A stretch of 64,000 nt of DNA from Spiroplasma monobiae MQ-1 (lineage in GTDB: Bacteria; Bacillota_I; Bacilli_A; Mycoplasmatales; Mycoplasmataceae), in contig NZ_CP025543.1 of the NCBI RefSeq assembly GCF_002865545.1, positions 310,001-374,000 on the forward strand, given 5' to 3'. This document shows, piece by piece, positions 35,133 through 45,482 of this stretch. Position 1 is the first letter of the stretch, and each line of letters opens with the position of its first letter. A model generated the notes under the pieces. The model was given only the letters and a program-made list of their open reading frames with translations. It was not told the DNA's origin and did no database searches. The position numbers were made by a program, and so were the translations under genes.

Positions 35133-35168
35133 GGTTAGTAAAATCTTTTAGGTTAGTAAAATCTTTTA
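35133..35168 (+). repeat. Two tandem 18-bp repeats between divergent genes
   Basis: The unit GGTTAGTAAAATCTTTTA occurs twice without gap (35133-35150, 35151-35168), with a degenerate third copy just before (35114-35132). It lies between lipoprotein 2 and the giant permease, upstream of both promoters. Confidence 0.9.
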
Positions 35169-35186
35169 AATAAATTTTTTATATAC

Positions 35187-35216
35187 TTGAAAAAAAAAAA
35201 AAAAAAAACCTATAAT
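35187..35216 (+). promoter_or_regulatory. Promoter with 19-A homopolymer spacer (probable phase-variable)
   Basis: A -35-like TTGAAA (35187-35192) and a consensus -10 TATAAT (35211-35216) are 18 bases apart. The spacer is made of A residues and CC; the whole A-run is 19 bases (35190-35208). Slippage in the run would change the spacing and so the promoter strength. Poly-A spacers of this kind control phase-variable lipoproteins in Mycoplasma hyorhinis. The start codon of the permease follows 24 bases after the -10 box. Confidence 0.75.
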
Positions 35217-35239
35217 ATGATAATGAATTCTAGTCGGGA

Positions 35240-38200
35240 ATGAATAAAGTGAAAAAGTCAATTTTTTTATATTTGAAACAAGGAATAAAGGGTGTCCTAA
35301 AGTTCAAAATACAATTCATAGTAATTGTTATTTTGAGTTTTTTAGCTACCTTTATTTTAAGTGTTTCATTGTCAGTTACAAAAAGAATTAATGAAGATTA
35401 TAATAATGCAATGTCTAAAATGAATCCATTTAGCTATGTTGACTCAAAAACAATTGGAACAAACACTTCTGAAGAATTGGGTCTTAATATAATAGCTCCA
35501 ATGGATATATTAAATAATGAATTTTTATATGTAAAAGATTCAAATGATCCAAATAACGAAAATAAAAACAAAGCAATTGACATAAATTACAATATTAGTA
35601 GTTTTGAAAATCCAAAATATAGCGAAACCTTTTTAACAAGAACGTTTGAAGATGCTGCTGTTGAAGAAAAATTTTTAAATACACTAGAGAATCCAGCATA
35701 TTGATTTTCAATTTTTGACTATAAATACGACGCAACAAAAGATGTCGTATCTTGAGATCCATTTTTTCATATAAATTGGTATGCAAATGTTACAACTTAT
35801 CAGATTTTAGATTCTTCTCAACCTGCACCTGCAAGTGCTTCATTTAAAGATTTTTATTTATTTACAATTGAAAAACTTAAAGAAGAATATTTAAAAGATC
35901 TTTTTGATGAAGATACTCCTAATTATTTAAAAAATACTTTATTTTTTGAATTGAAAGATAAAAAAATAATTAGTATGAATAATTTTGAAGGAAAGATCCA
36001 AGATAATAGTGATAATGATATTTATAATAGATACTTATATTTTGCTTTAGAAACATTTATAAGACAATTATTAAGATCAACCACAGAATATCCTGCTTAT
36101 TGAATTAATGAAGTTATTTCAACTATGAATGGTGAAAAAGATAGAGAAATACTTATTTCAGAATTCAACAAAAAAGAATCTGAAATCGGATTTCAATTTT
36201 TATGCTATTCAGATGATTGTGGTTCTTTTCAAACAAGTGAAGAAAATTCAAAAGCATTTGCATCAACAATATTTACATGAATTTTTGGTAGGTCTCCAAA
36301 AATAAGTGGTTATGAAAACGATAACTTAAATAGTGAGTTTATTGTAAGTAATAATAATGGTCCATGAGACAATTCTTTTAACTATTTCGAACCAGAAGGA
36401 AACTATTTAAATTCAAGAAATGAAGTATTTAAAAAAGGGATGAGAGGTAGTTTTACACAATTGGTTATTAGTGGTAACCAAAAGAGTGTTGATAAAACTT
36501 TTAATACAAAATATTTAAGACACTTTGAAAATTCGAGTGTGGATAATATTCTCGGTCATAATGCTGACATGAGTGATTTAGACAATTATAAAAAATATAG
36601 ATATGAGGAAATTAATTTTATTAGAGGTTATTTCTTAAAACAGGAAATACTTGCTGATGCTTTTGATTTTGATTATGAAGCAAGAGCGGAAGTAGAATTT
36701 ACCGATAATATTAGTGAAGTTACATATAGAATTGTAGATATTGAAACAGATTGAAAAGATAAAATTACATTGTATGAAGGAAATATGCCTAGAACTAAAA
36801 ATGAAATACTTATAAATAATCAATTTGCAAAAGCTAATAATTATAAAATAGGAGAAAACATAAAAATAGGTGGAAATAACTTTGTTATTTCTGGTTTTGC
36901 AACTGAACCACTAACTTATTACCCAATGGGCAATACAATGAATCCACTGCCGAATAGCAAAAAAAGCGCAATAGTATATGCTAACAAGCAGAACCTGGAT
37001 CAAATAATAACTAATGATCTAAGTAAAACAGCAACAAAAACTATGTATTCTTTATTAACTTTTAAAGGCAATAATAAAAAAGATATGCAGTATAGCATAG
37101 ATAATTTTAGGGCATATTCTTTCTCTAATATATCAGAGGTTTATGACTCTTACTCTTTTATAACAAGTGAAACGCCGAATCTAATTGAAAACAGATTAAT
37201 TGATAATTATAAAAATTTTGATTCAAGTACTTTAAAATTAAATTGAACAATGGCACCAAAAATAATAAGTATTTTTAAAATTTTTGTTTATATATTCTGT
37301 GTTTTAATATTTGTAATTACCATTACAGCTACTATAATCGCTGTTAAAAAAACGGTTGAATTAAACTCTGGAGAAATTGGAATATTAAAGGCTATGGGTG
37401 CTAAAAGTTGAGAAATTTCTTCATCTTATTTAGCATATGGTTTTGTTGTTGCTATTTTTATTGCTCCGTTTGCTTGAATTTTAGGTTCTATAATTCAAGA
37501 GTATATGGCAAAAATATTTTTACAGTTTGTTGGGGGAACAACTAATCTTGTTTATTTCAGTCCATTAGCTTTAACTATATCAATACTTATTTTTGGTTTG
37601 TTACTATGTATAATTTCATTTTTAACTGCATATAACCTAATTAGAAGACCAACTTTAGAAATAATAAATAAAGTTAATAACATTAAAAGAATTGAATGGA
37701 TGGATAACACAAAAAATTGAATTGTAAGAAAACGTTCATTTTCTTGAAGGTTCAGTTTGGAATTAGCTATTTCTGGATTTTCTAAAACAATATTATCGGC
37801 TTTAACTGTATTTTTTGCAGGTTTTTTAGTTTCTTTTGGACTTACAATTCCTGGTATGGTTCAAAATGTGGTAGGAAGTTATTATAAGAATGTTTACTAT
37901 TCTAATTCATTTGCAAACAGAGAAGTTATGGGTAATGCACCCTTATCAAAAACATCATTATCAGCTACAAAACCAATAGATGATTATGAAAATAATTTAT
38001 TCGATAGTAAAAGCATCTTTGGTGAAGGGATCAATATGATTTCTAAAAATATTACTGACTTTGCACCATCCCCAGACTCATCTGCAATACCTCAAATATT
38101 ATTATCAAAATCTAATGAAGAATTAACTGCTAAATGAATATATGAAACTATTACTGATGATTCTACAATTTCTACAAAGAGCAATTATTCTGAGCAAAAT

Positions 38201-40441
38201 TCATTAATATCTATTATTTCTAGTTTGCTTGGTAATAACATAAGTCAACTTGTGGGTAAAGGTGTTTCCATTGCAGATATTCAAAAAATAATAGAATGAG
38301 TAATTCATTCTGAATCAGAGGAATTTAAAAATGACATAGATTCTAGAGTCAAAAAAATTGATGAAATCTCTGGATTATTGACAAATGGTTTACCAACTTT
38401 ATTAACTAATTTTATAAAGGGTTCTTCAACAACTGATGGAGAATGAAAAGAACAAATAGTTAATATAATAATTTCACAAACTCCAGCATATTTAAAACAA
38501 TATGTCACAAGATCAGAAAATAGATTAAATAACTTTGAATTTGGATGACAAATAAATAAATATATACCTGGTGTTGATAGTTTTTATACTAAACTAAACT
38601 TAAGCACAAAAAATAAATTAAGCACAGAAATTACTGGTGTTCAAAAAACCCAAAGTGCATACAAAATAAATGAAGCTAATCTTGAAAAAACTTTTATGAG
38701 CGATTATCAAGCACTACAACTGAAAATGCTTTTAAATGGTGAAAACCCTGATAAAATTGACCTAGAATCTATAAAAGGTTTTTATGATGAAAAAAATCAT
38801 GAAATATTAGTGCCAGTTATCTCGAACCAACAAGCGGAATTTGATTTAGAAAACAATTGAAGTAAATTAGATAATCCAACAATAAACAAATCAAGACTAG
38901 TTCTAAGAAATGGAAATGTTAATATTCCAAATGAAGCTTGAATGTATGATGATGGTGATTGACTTAAAAATGAAAACAAATTAAAAAATGATGAAAACCA
39001 CGGTTATATTGAAATGACTGACTTATCGGCAAGTAAATTCACATATGCTCCTGTTTTTGAGAAGACAGGATTCAACCTAATTAATGTAGAAGAAAATCAT
39101 TTAATGGATAATTCTTATGGATTTTATAATCTCACTTCTAACCCAACAATAGATGGTGAGGAATTGAATTTAGAGGTTAGACCTTATTATTCATATGATA
39201 ATGTAACAATGTTTTTCCCTGCTTTCTATAAAGAAGACTTTGAAAAATTAATGAATAAGGGAAATAGAGATACATCAAAATGATTTAAAGATGGAAGTGA
39301 TGTAAAGGGTTTTGTTCCAGAAACAACTAAAAAAGCATGATCTAAAATAGATAAGAGTTTTGAAAATACAGAATGGTTTGCAATAAAGCCGTATTCATAT
39401 TATTATGATCAATCAGGTTCTTATAGAAGAGAAAGTCAAAATTTATCTGGAGAACCAATTGAAAGTATTACAAATGGGTTTGAAAATTTTTATTCAAGAA
39501 CTTTAAGAGATAATGACGGACCAATAACTTTTGGTAATTCTAATATGAATTGAAAAAATGAAAATGTAAATAAAATTAGTTTTCACAAGAGCGGTTCTAT
39601 AGAGGTTTATGGTAGTTCAATAATTCTTGCGGATCAAAATATTATAAATCTACTGAGTGGTTATGGAATTTCCAAATATGTTCCTTTCAATTTAAAATAT
39701 GAAGATAGTTTAGGAGAAGGTTACTCTTATAAGGGCGTTGATATAAATACATACAACTATTTAGACCCAATTAATTATTACAAAGATGAAGCAAAAAACA
39801 ATTCTAAAGAATTGGTTTTTGGTAAAAATGATTTTGAAAGAAGTATTAGACCAAGTTCTTGATATACTGGTATGTATTCAAATGCAGAAGAACCTTATTT
39901 CATAACAACTCAAGCTTCTTTTTCAAGAGACAAAATATCAGGTACAGATACAATTAATGGTTCAAACTATGGAGCTTCTGCTTTACAACTTGAATCTACA
40001 AAACTACTAAGTCAACAAAAAACTTTAATATTTCAGTTGTCAGCAATAGTTTTAATATTATCTTCAATTGCAATAAGTTTATTGATTATAGTCATGATTC
40101 TTACAATAACACTTATAAACGATTTATATGTAAATCAATATAGAAGATTTATGGTGGTTATGAAATCAATAGGTTATTCAAATTGAAATATAATTAAATA
40201 TACTTTTGGTACCATGACTGTCCTTTCGACTATTTTTTATGGGCTTGGTGTAATGTTAAATTTCTTTGTGATATTAATATTATTTAACATAATAAGTAAA
40301 AATCTAGGTTCTATTCCTTTTGGTTTTGCTTGATGAACTCCAATATTGGCGATTATTTTGGTAATGGGGTCTTTTGTGATATCAATTGCAATAACAACAA
40401 GAGAAGTAAGAAAAGTCGCTCCTTCTTTATTGATGCGCTAA
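35240..40441 (+). CDS. Giant FtsX-like ABC permease
   Basis: The 1733-residue protein is one frame through about forty TGA-Trp codons. It has an N-terminal transmembrane helix (about 25-46), a very large outer region, an FtsX-like three-helix set at about 671-801 with the coupling motif GILKAMGAKSWEI, another helix at about 847-874 (FSKTILSALTVFFAG), a second large outer region of roughly 700 residues, and a final three-helix set at about 1594-1721 with MVVMKSIGYSNWN. This is the two-unit permease plan of MacB/LolCE-type systems with greatly enlarged outer loops. No ATPase gene is adjacent; the one at 28020 could serve it. Its promoter has a poly-A spacer. Confidence 0.9.
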
Positions 40442-40466
40442 AAAAGATGTTTTAACATCTTTTTTG
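40440..40466 (+). terminator. Intrinsic terminator after giant permease
   Basis: AAAAAAGATGTT-TT-AACATCTTTTTT, a 12-bp perfect stem overlapping the stop codon. Confidence 0.9.
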
Positions 40467-40516
40467 CTTTTTTTTGTTCTAGTAAATTAAGGTTTAGAAT
40501 TATTAAAAAAGTGTGA

Positions 40517-40522
40517 TATAAT
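40517..40522 (+). promoter_or_regulatory. -10 box
   Basis: TATAAT preceded by TG at the extended -10 position region, 29 bases before the start of the 175-residue gene. Confidence 0.55.
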
Positions 40523-40550
40523 CTTATCAAACAATAAAGGAGTCTTAATA

Positions 40551-41078
40551 ATGAGTGAAAAAGTATATCAATTAAATTCTGATCAAATCGGAGTAGTAAA
40601 TTTTGCAGAACCTTGATTTTTAGCGCATTTTGAAGTAGAAGGTGAAGTTGAACCATATCAACATTTTTTCCCATCATTAGCTGAAGGAATTCAAAAATTT
40701 CCAACAGTTTTTGAAGAAAAAGTTATTAACCATTGATTAGCACAAGGTGCGGCAGGACAAAAAAAATTAAGAGACTTAAAGGATTACTTAATTTCTACAT
40801 GAATGAATCCAGGTATTGAAACTATGAGAGAAGCTATGTTTCAAACATATGGGCACCCAGAATTTAGAGAAAAAACAGGTTTAGAATTAATAGAAACTAA
40901 TAACGACTTCTTGGCTGTTGTTATTGGTCATATTTGTTTAAGATATAACAAAAGTCATTTCTACTTTAATGGTTTACATATTTCAGGAAGAACTGTTGAT
41001 AAAATGTTAGCAGTTAACTTTTGATCAAAAGTTAAACAAGAAGCTATGAATGATATTGGAACAACAATATTTAAATAG
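40551..41078 (+). CDS. Hypothetical soluble protein
   Basis: I do not recognise this 175-residue protein. It is soluble, acidic, rich in aromatic residues and helical, without a signal or membrane segment; striking parts are NFAEPWFLAHFEVEGEVEPY near the start and HICLRYNKSHFYFNGLHISG towards the end. Four TGA codons encode Trp. It has its own promoter and an AAAGGAG ribosome site, and a hairpin terminator follows, so it is expressed alone. Confidence 0.75.
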
Positions 41079-41121
41079 TTAAGTATCTTTAAAGTAATTA
41101 AAAACTGAAAAATTAATATAA

Positions 41122-41148
41122 GGAAAGTCGCGGTACTTTCTTTTTTTA
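41122..41148 (+). terminator. Intrinsic terminator
   Basis: GAAAGT-CGCGGT-ACTTTC followed by a long T-run. Confidence 0.75.
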
Positions 41149-41198
41149 TTTTTTATATGGTTTATAATAAAAGAAATATTATTTGCTAGGAGAAAAAG

Positions 41199-42320
41199 AT
41201 GTTTTACAGTAGTTCATTAAAGGCAATGCTAGATGTCCTATCTAATTTCAATTTTTGAAGTATATTAATAGCTGCAACTTTTGTAATATTTATTGGTTTT
41301 ATATTTCAAAAAAAATCTTTAATATTTCCAGATTGAGAAAAAGTTGTAGTTAAAATTATACTTTATGTTGCTTTACCCGCTTTAGCTTTAAAGAGTTTTT
41401 TAATAGATATAAATACCGAACAAATTGGAGAGTCTATTGCATTAGCAATTCTTGGGATTATTTTTTATACTAGTTTAACTTTTGGGTCAAAGTTCTTCTT
41501 TATCAGAAATCAAAAGTCATTGCAAGATACATTGGGAATGAGTGTTGCATTTTCTTCTGCTGTTTATTTTGGAGTTATGATAGTTAAAGCGATTTCTATA
41601 GAGAAAAGTGCAGAAATAGACTTATATTCTTCTTTATTTTTAATTGGATTTTGAATTTTTATGTATTCTGCAGCTGACAATATTATGAAAAAAAAGCGTT
41701 TTGATGAAATGGAAATGCAAAAAGCACTTGTTGGTAAAAAAGAAGGTTTCATAAAACTCATTAAAGTTTTTAAAAATCCAGTTATAATAGCTACTTTTGT
41801 TGGTATATTTTTATGATTATTTCAGTTAATTCCTGGTATAGATTTAATAAAAACAGATGGTAAAAACTATTCTATTAGTAGAATTGATAAATATATTCCT
41901 GGAGTAAATCAAATTCTATCTATATTAGCACCTCTCGCTAGTCCTTTAGCATGATTTTCAATGGGATCTGTACTTGCAAAAAGCGAAATAAAAGAAGCTT
42001 TTAAATCAAAACTAGTTTGATGAACTGTTTTTGTTAAAAATATAATAACTCCAATTTTTTGTATTATTTTATTTGTTATTTTTAGTTTAATATTAAGAAC
42101 TTCAACTGGTGTTGGAATTACATCTTTATCTTTTGTTTTATGTGTTGCGATTGTTGCATCACCAACAGCAAATACTATAGTTGGTTATGCAATTTTATAC
42201 AATAAAGAGCCTAAAGTGGCCTCACATGTAGGAGCACTTACCATTCTAACTGGTATTATCAATATTCCTCTTTGAATATTGATATCTTCAGCAATAGGTG
42301 CCACAAGTCTATTTAGTTAA
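41199..42320 (+). CDS. AEC-family (auxin efflux carrier-like) transporter
   Basis: The 373-residue membrane protein has ten or so helices. It shows AEC traits: a conserved early region KIILYVALPALALKSF (family: lP-x-l-l-f), GMSVAFSSAVYFGV in the middle, a cytoplasmic loop, then PLASPLAWFSMGSVLA (family: p-l-a-l-f-x-l-G-x-l-a) and CVAIVASPTANTIVGY, the second crossover region. Bacterial members export or take up organic acids such as malate; the substrate here is not predictable. Ribosome site TAGGAG precedes the start. It is followed by a convergent gene. Confidence 0.85.
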
Positions 42321-42331
42321 TAAATATATTT

Positions 42332-42754
42332 TTATTTCATTAATTTTAATAAGTCTTTTTGTTTTATGTTTAAAAATTTATTCATATTATTTGCCAATAC
42401 ATAAACACAAGCTGCTTTGCTATGGTGCTTAGTCATTTTGTTAGGGCTAAAATTTGAATAAGTCTCTATAACTTGATTTTTAACATCACAAAAAACTACA
42501 TCAACTTTTTCTTTAAAACCAAATGAGTTAAAACCTTTTGAGTATATTAATCTGAAACCATTTTCTGATGAAAATTTCTCTTTAAATATCAAAGAACTAA
42601 ATTTATTTGAAGGGCTACGTACTGTTCTTACGTTTATATTTAAAATTTCTTGATTATGAACTAATTTTAAAGAGTTATCTTCTTTGAAAATGTCCTTATT
42701 TCTATCCTTTTTAAATATTCTTATAAAACCTATTATTTTTTTAATTGAACCCAT
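42332..42754 (-). CDS. DUF192-like protein
   Basis: The 140-residue protein converges on the AEC gene. Its pattern fits DUF192: NINVRTVRSPSNKFSSLIFK (family: a-d-t-x-x-x-r-x-x-G-L-M-f-r), GFKEKVDVVFCDVKNQVIE (family: p-L-D-v-i-f-l-d-x-x-G-x-V), and KHHSKAACVYVLANNMNKFL (family: Y-v-L-E-l-p-a-G). The match is by pattern only. The function of DUF192 is unknown; many members are exported, but no signal peptide is seen here. The start follows AGGTGA on the minus strand, divergent from the DJ-1 gene. Confidence 0.6.
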   Translation of the reverse strand: MGSIKKIIGFIRIFKKDRNKDIFKEDNSLKLVHNQEILNINVRTVRSPSNKFSSLIFKEKFSSENGFRLIYSKGFNSFGFKEKVDVVFCDVKNQVIETYSNFSPNKMTKHHSKAACVYVLANNMNKFLNIKQKDLLKLMK

Positions 42755-42792
42755 TCAAATCACCTATGAATATTATAACTAAAAAATAGTAG

Positions 42793-42798
42793 TATAAT
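42793..42798 (+). promoter_or_regulatory. -10 box of DJ-1/PfpI gene
   Basis: TATAAT 25 bases before the start codon, in the 68-base gap between divergent genes. Confidence 0.55.
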
Positions 42799-42822
42799 AT
42801 TAAAAAGAAAAGAGGAATAAAT

Positions 42823-43398
42823 ATGGCGAAAGTAGCTATTTTTGTTGCTAACGGTTTTGAAGATACTGAAGTTGTAGCAACTGTTGATGTTTTAAGAAGA
42901 GCAGAAAAATTATTTAAAGGAAGTTTTCCTGTTGTGGATATAGTTTCTATAAATGATTCAAAACAAGTAAAAGGTGCTTGAAACATCGAGTTAACAGCAG
43001 ATAAATTAATTGGAGAAATTAATTTTTCAGAATATGATTGTTTAGTTTTACCTGGTGGTAGAGAAGGTGTTGATCGTCTAAAAGAGAACGAAACTTTAAT
43101 GAATGCTATTGAAAAACATGCAAAAGAAGAAAAAGTTGTTGCAGCAATTTGTGCTGCTCCTGAAATCTTAGGAAAATTAGGATTGGTTGATGGAATTGAA
43201 ATAACTCATTATCCAGGTTGCACAAAAGATTTAGATAATGCAATTAAAAAACCACATATTTCAGCAATTGCAGATAAAAATATTATTACAGGAAGTTCTA
43301 TAGGGGGTGCTTTACAATTTGCTTTACAAATAGTAGATCATTTTACTTCAACAGAACAAATGTTGCATCTTCATGAAACTTTGGTATTTAACTATTAA
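42823..43398 (+). CDS. DJ-1/PfpI family protein
   Basis: The 191-residue protein has the DJ-1/PfpI fold signature: KVAIFVANGFEDTEVVATVD with the conserved Glu near position 15, LVLPGGREG, and the nucleophile elbow C110 in AAICAAPEIL. It lacks the extra domain of YhbO-type relatives and is closest in plan to DJ-1/ThiJ proteins (YajL type), which protect against reactive carbonyls and oxidants; exact activity cannot be told from sequence. TGA encodes Trp at WNIELTADK. AGAGGAA precedes the start. Confidence 0.9.
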
Positions 43399-43440
43399 TT
43401 TATAAAAAAATAATTTTATTGTATTTTTCAGATTATTGGT

Positions 43441-43490
43441 TATAATAAAAGAGTCATATTTAAGTAAAAGAAGGCGAAAGTCTTCTTTTC
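43441..43490 (+). promoter_or_regulatory. nusA promoter and leader hairpin (possible attenuator)
   Basis: A TATAAT (43441-43446) starts an approximately 94-base leader. At 43466-43489 AAAAGAAGGC and GTCTTCTTTT form a 10-bp stem (one G-U) capped by a GAAA tetraloop (43476-43479). The 3' arm is T-rich and is followed by more T, so transcription may stop here; this would be a way for NusA to control its own operon. Confidence 0.55.
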
Positions 43491-43546
43491 TATTTGTTAA
43501 AACAAAATTGGCAAATTATTAAATTTAAACAGGAGGAATAGAAGCC

Positions 43547-44890
43547 ATGATAGATGGTGCACAATTATTGGATGCGATTTATGAAATCGTTCAAGATAAA
43601 AAAATTGATAAAGAAATTATTTTAGAAGGAATTAGAGAAGGTTTTCAAAAAGCTTATGAAAAATTCTTTGATCCAGAAGCTATTGTTAGAGTTGATATTG
43701 ACCAAAACACTGGTCAAATCAAAGTATTTAAAGAATTAACAGTTGTTCAAAAAATAGAAGATGAATGATTGGAAATTGGTTTAAATCAAGCTAAGGAACA
43801 ATATGGAGATAATCTTTCAATAGGAGATAATGTTTATGAACCAGTGGAATTTACATTAGAATTCTCAAAACTTGCTATAATGCAAGTTGGACAAATTATT
43901 AAACAAAAGATTCGTGAAGGTGAAAAGAATAAGATTTACCAAGAGTTCTTATCAAAAAATCACGAAATAGTTGGTGGATTTGTTAAGGATATTACAGAAA
44001 CAAGTTACTTAGTAGATGTTGAAGGTTCAATTATTCCTATTTGAAATAAAAAAATGATTCCAGGTGAAGATTTTGATATTGATCAAAGAATTTGTTTCTA
44101 TATTGAAGAAGTTTCAAAAGATAATAAACACTCACAAATTCAAGCATCAAGAATTCACCCGGAATTCTTAACAAGATTAATGGAAACAGAAGTTCCTGAA
44201 ATATTAGAAGGAATCGTTGAAGTTAAATCTGTCGCAAGAGAACCCGGACATAGAGCTAAAATAGCTGTATTCTCACACGAAGAAGGAGTAGATCCGATAG
44301 GAAGTTGTGTTGGAGCTTCAGGAAGTAGAATTAAAAATGTCACTAAAGAATTAAATGGTGAAAAAATTGATGTTGTTTTATGAAATGAAGATAAAAAAAC
44401 ATTTGTAATGAATTCATTAGCACCAGTTAAAGTGATTAGTATTGATATTGACGAAGAAAATAATGAATGTTTCATAGTTGTTCCTAATGAACAATTATCA
44501 CTTGCAATTGGTAAAAAAGGTATGGCAGCAAGATTAGTTGCTAATTTAGTTAACATGAAAATTAATATCTTTTCATTAGAAAATGCTAAAGAAAAAGAAA
44601 TTGAAATCAAATGAAATGGAAACATCGATGAAGCTGAACTAAATAATCCTGAATTCTTAAACAAAGTAAATAAAAGAAGAGAAAAAACTGCTGGAAACTA
44701 TGTTAAAGAAAATAACTTTGTTAAAAAAGAAGTTGAAGAAGAAATTGTATTTGTTGAAGAAGATAAATCTATTGATGAAATTCAAGCATCAATTGCAGCA
44801 TTTGAAAGCTTAAGCGAAGATGACGCTACTTATGAATTTGAAGAAAGTATTGGTAGTGATGAAGATTACGATTCATACTACGAAAAATAG
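43547..44890 (+). CDS. nusA: Transcription factor NusA
   Basis: NusA binds RNA polymerase and controls pausing, termination and antitermination. The 447-residue protein has an N-terminal polymerase-binding domain (GAQLLDAIYEIVQDKKI), an S1 domain at about 135-200, and two KH domains, the first with DPIGSCVGASGSRIKNVTKEL and the second with LAIGKKGMAARLVANL. An acidic C-terminal tail of about 90 residues follows; it lacks the tandem acidic repeats of E. coli NusA. It heads the nusA-ylxR-ylxQ-infB-rbfA operon. rimP, often the first gene of this operon, is not present here. Start after AGGAGG. Confidence 0.97.
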
Positions 44891-44897
44891 TTTTTAA

Positions 44898-45167
44898 ATG
44901 ACAAAAGAATTAAATCTTAGAAAAGATGCTGCATCTAATAAGATGTATCCAAAAATTGAACTTATTAGAGTTGTAAGAAATAAGAGCGGAGAAGTTTTTA
45001 TTGATAATACTAAAAAAGCAAATGGTAGAGGCGCTTACATAAGACCAACCATCGAAGCTGTTCAAAAAGTTAAAAAAACCAAAGCTTTAGAAAGAAATTT
45101 GAAAGCTAAAATAGATGAAGAATTCTATGAAAAACTTCTAGAAGAGGTAAAATTAAATTGGGATTAG
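44898..45167 (+). CDS. rnpM: YlxR/RnpM-family protein (RNase P modulator)
   Basis: The 89-residue protein is the YlxR homologue of the nusA-infB operon, recognised by ELIRVVRNKSGEVFIDNTKK and NGRGAYIR. YlxR has been described as a regulator that binds RNase P RNA. The usual N-terminal R-x-C-x-x-C pair is missing: here it reads LRKDAASNKMYPK. The RNA-binding loop GRGAYI is intact. No clear ribosome site precedes the ATG; with only 7 bases from the nusA stop, translation is probably coupled. Confidence 0.88.
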   Translation: MTKELNLRKDAASNKMYPKIELIRVVRNKSGEVFIDNTKKANGRGAYIRPTIEAVQKVKKTKALERNLKAKIDEEFYEKLLEEVKLNWD

Positions 45168-45466
45168 AATTAGAAAAATTGCTAGGCTCATTAGGAATGA
45201 TTTCCTCTGCTGGAAAACTAGTTTATGGTGAAAAACTTTTCGATCACATCAAACAAAATAAGGTGAAGATAGTATTGACAACATCAGATATGGGAAAATC
45301 ACAATTAAAAAAAATAAACGATAAAGCTAATTTTTATAATATAAGAATAATAAATAATTTATTTGATTCTAAAACATTGAATAAAGCTATTGGAAGAAAT
45401 AATGTTAAAAGCATTGGAGTTAATGATGATAACTTTGTAAAGTTAATTTTAAAAAACGTCGAATAA
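45158..45466 (+). CDS. rplGA: L7Ae/YlxQ-family RNA-binding protein
   Basis: The 102-residue protein is an L7Ae/L30e-fold protein of the YlxQ type, in its usual place between ylxR and infB. Visible family features are LGMISSAGKLVYGEKL (family: L-g-l-a-x-x-A-g-k-l-v-x-G) and VKIVLTTSDMGKSQLKKI. It probably binds a kink-turn RNA. It starts with TTG and overlaps ylxR by ten bases; GAGG at 45143-45146 is eleven bases upstream. The symbol follows Bacillus usage. Confidence 0.85.
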   Translation: MGLELEKLLGSLGMISSAGKLVYGEKLFDHIKQNKVKIVLTTSDMGKSQLKKINDKANFYNIRIINNLFDSKTLNKAIGRNNVKSIGVNDDNFVKLILKNVE

Positions 45467-45482
45467 GAGAGGAGATGTAATT

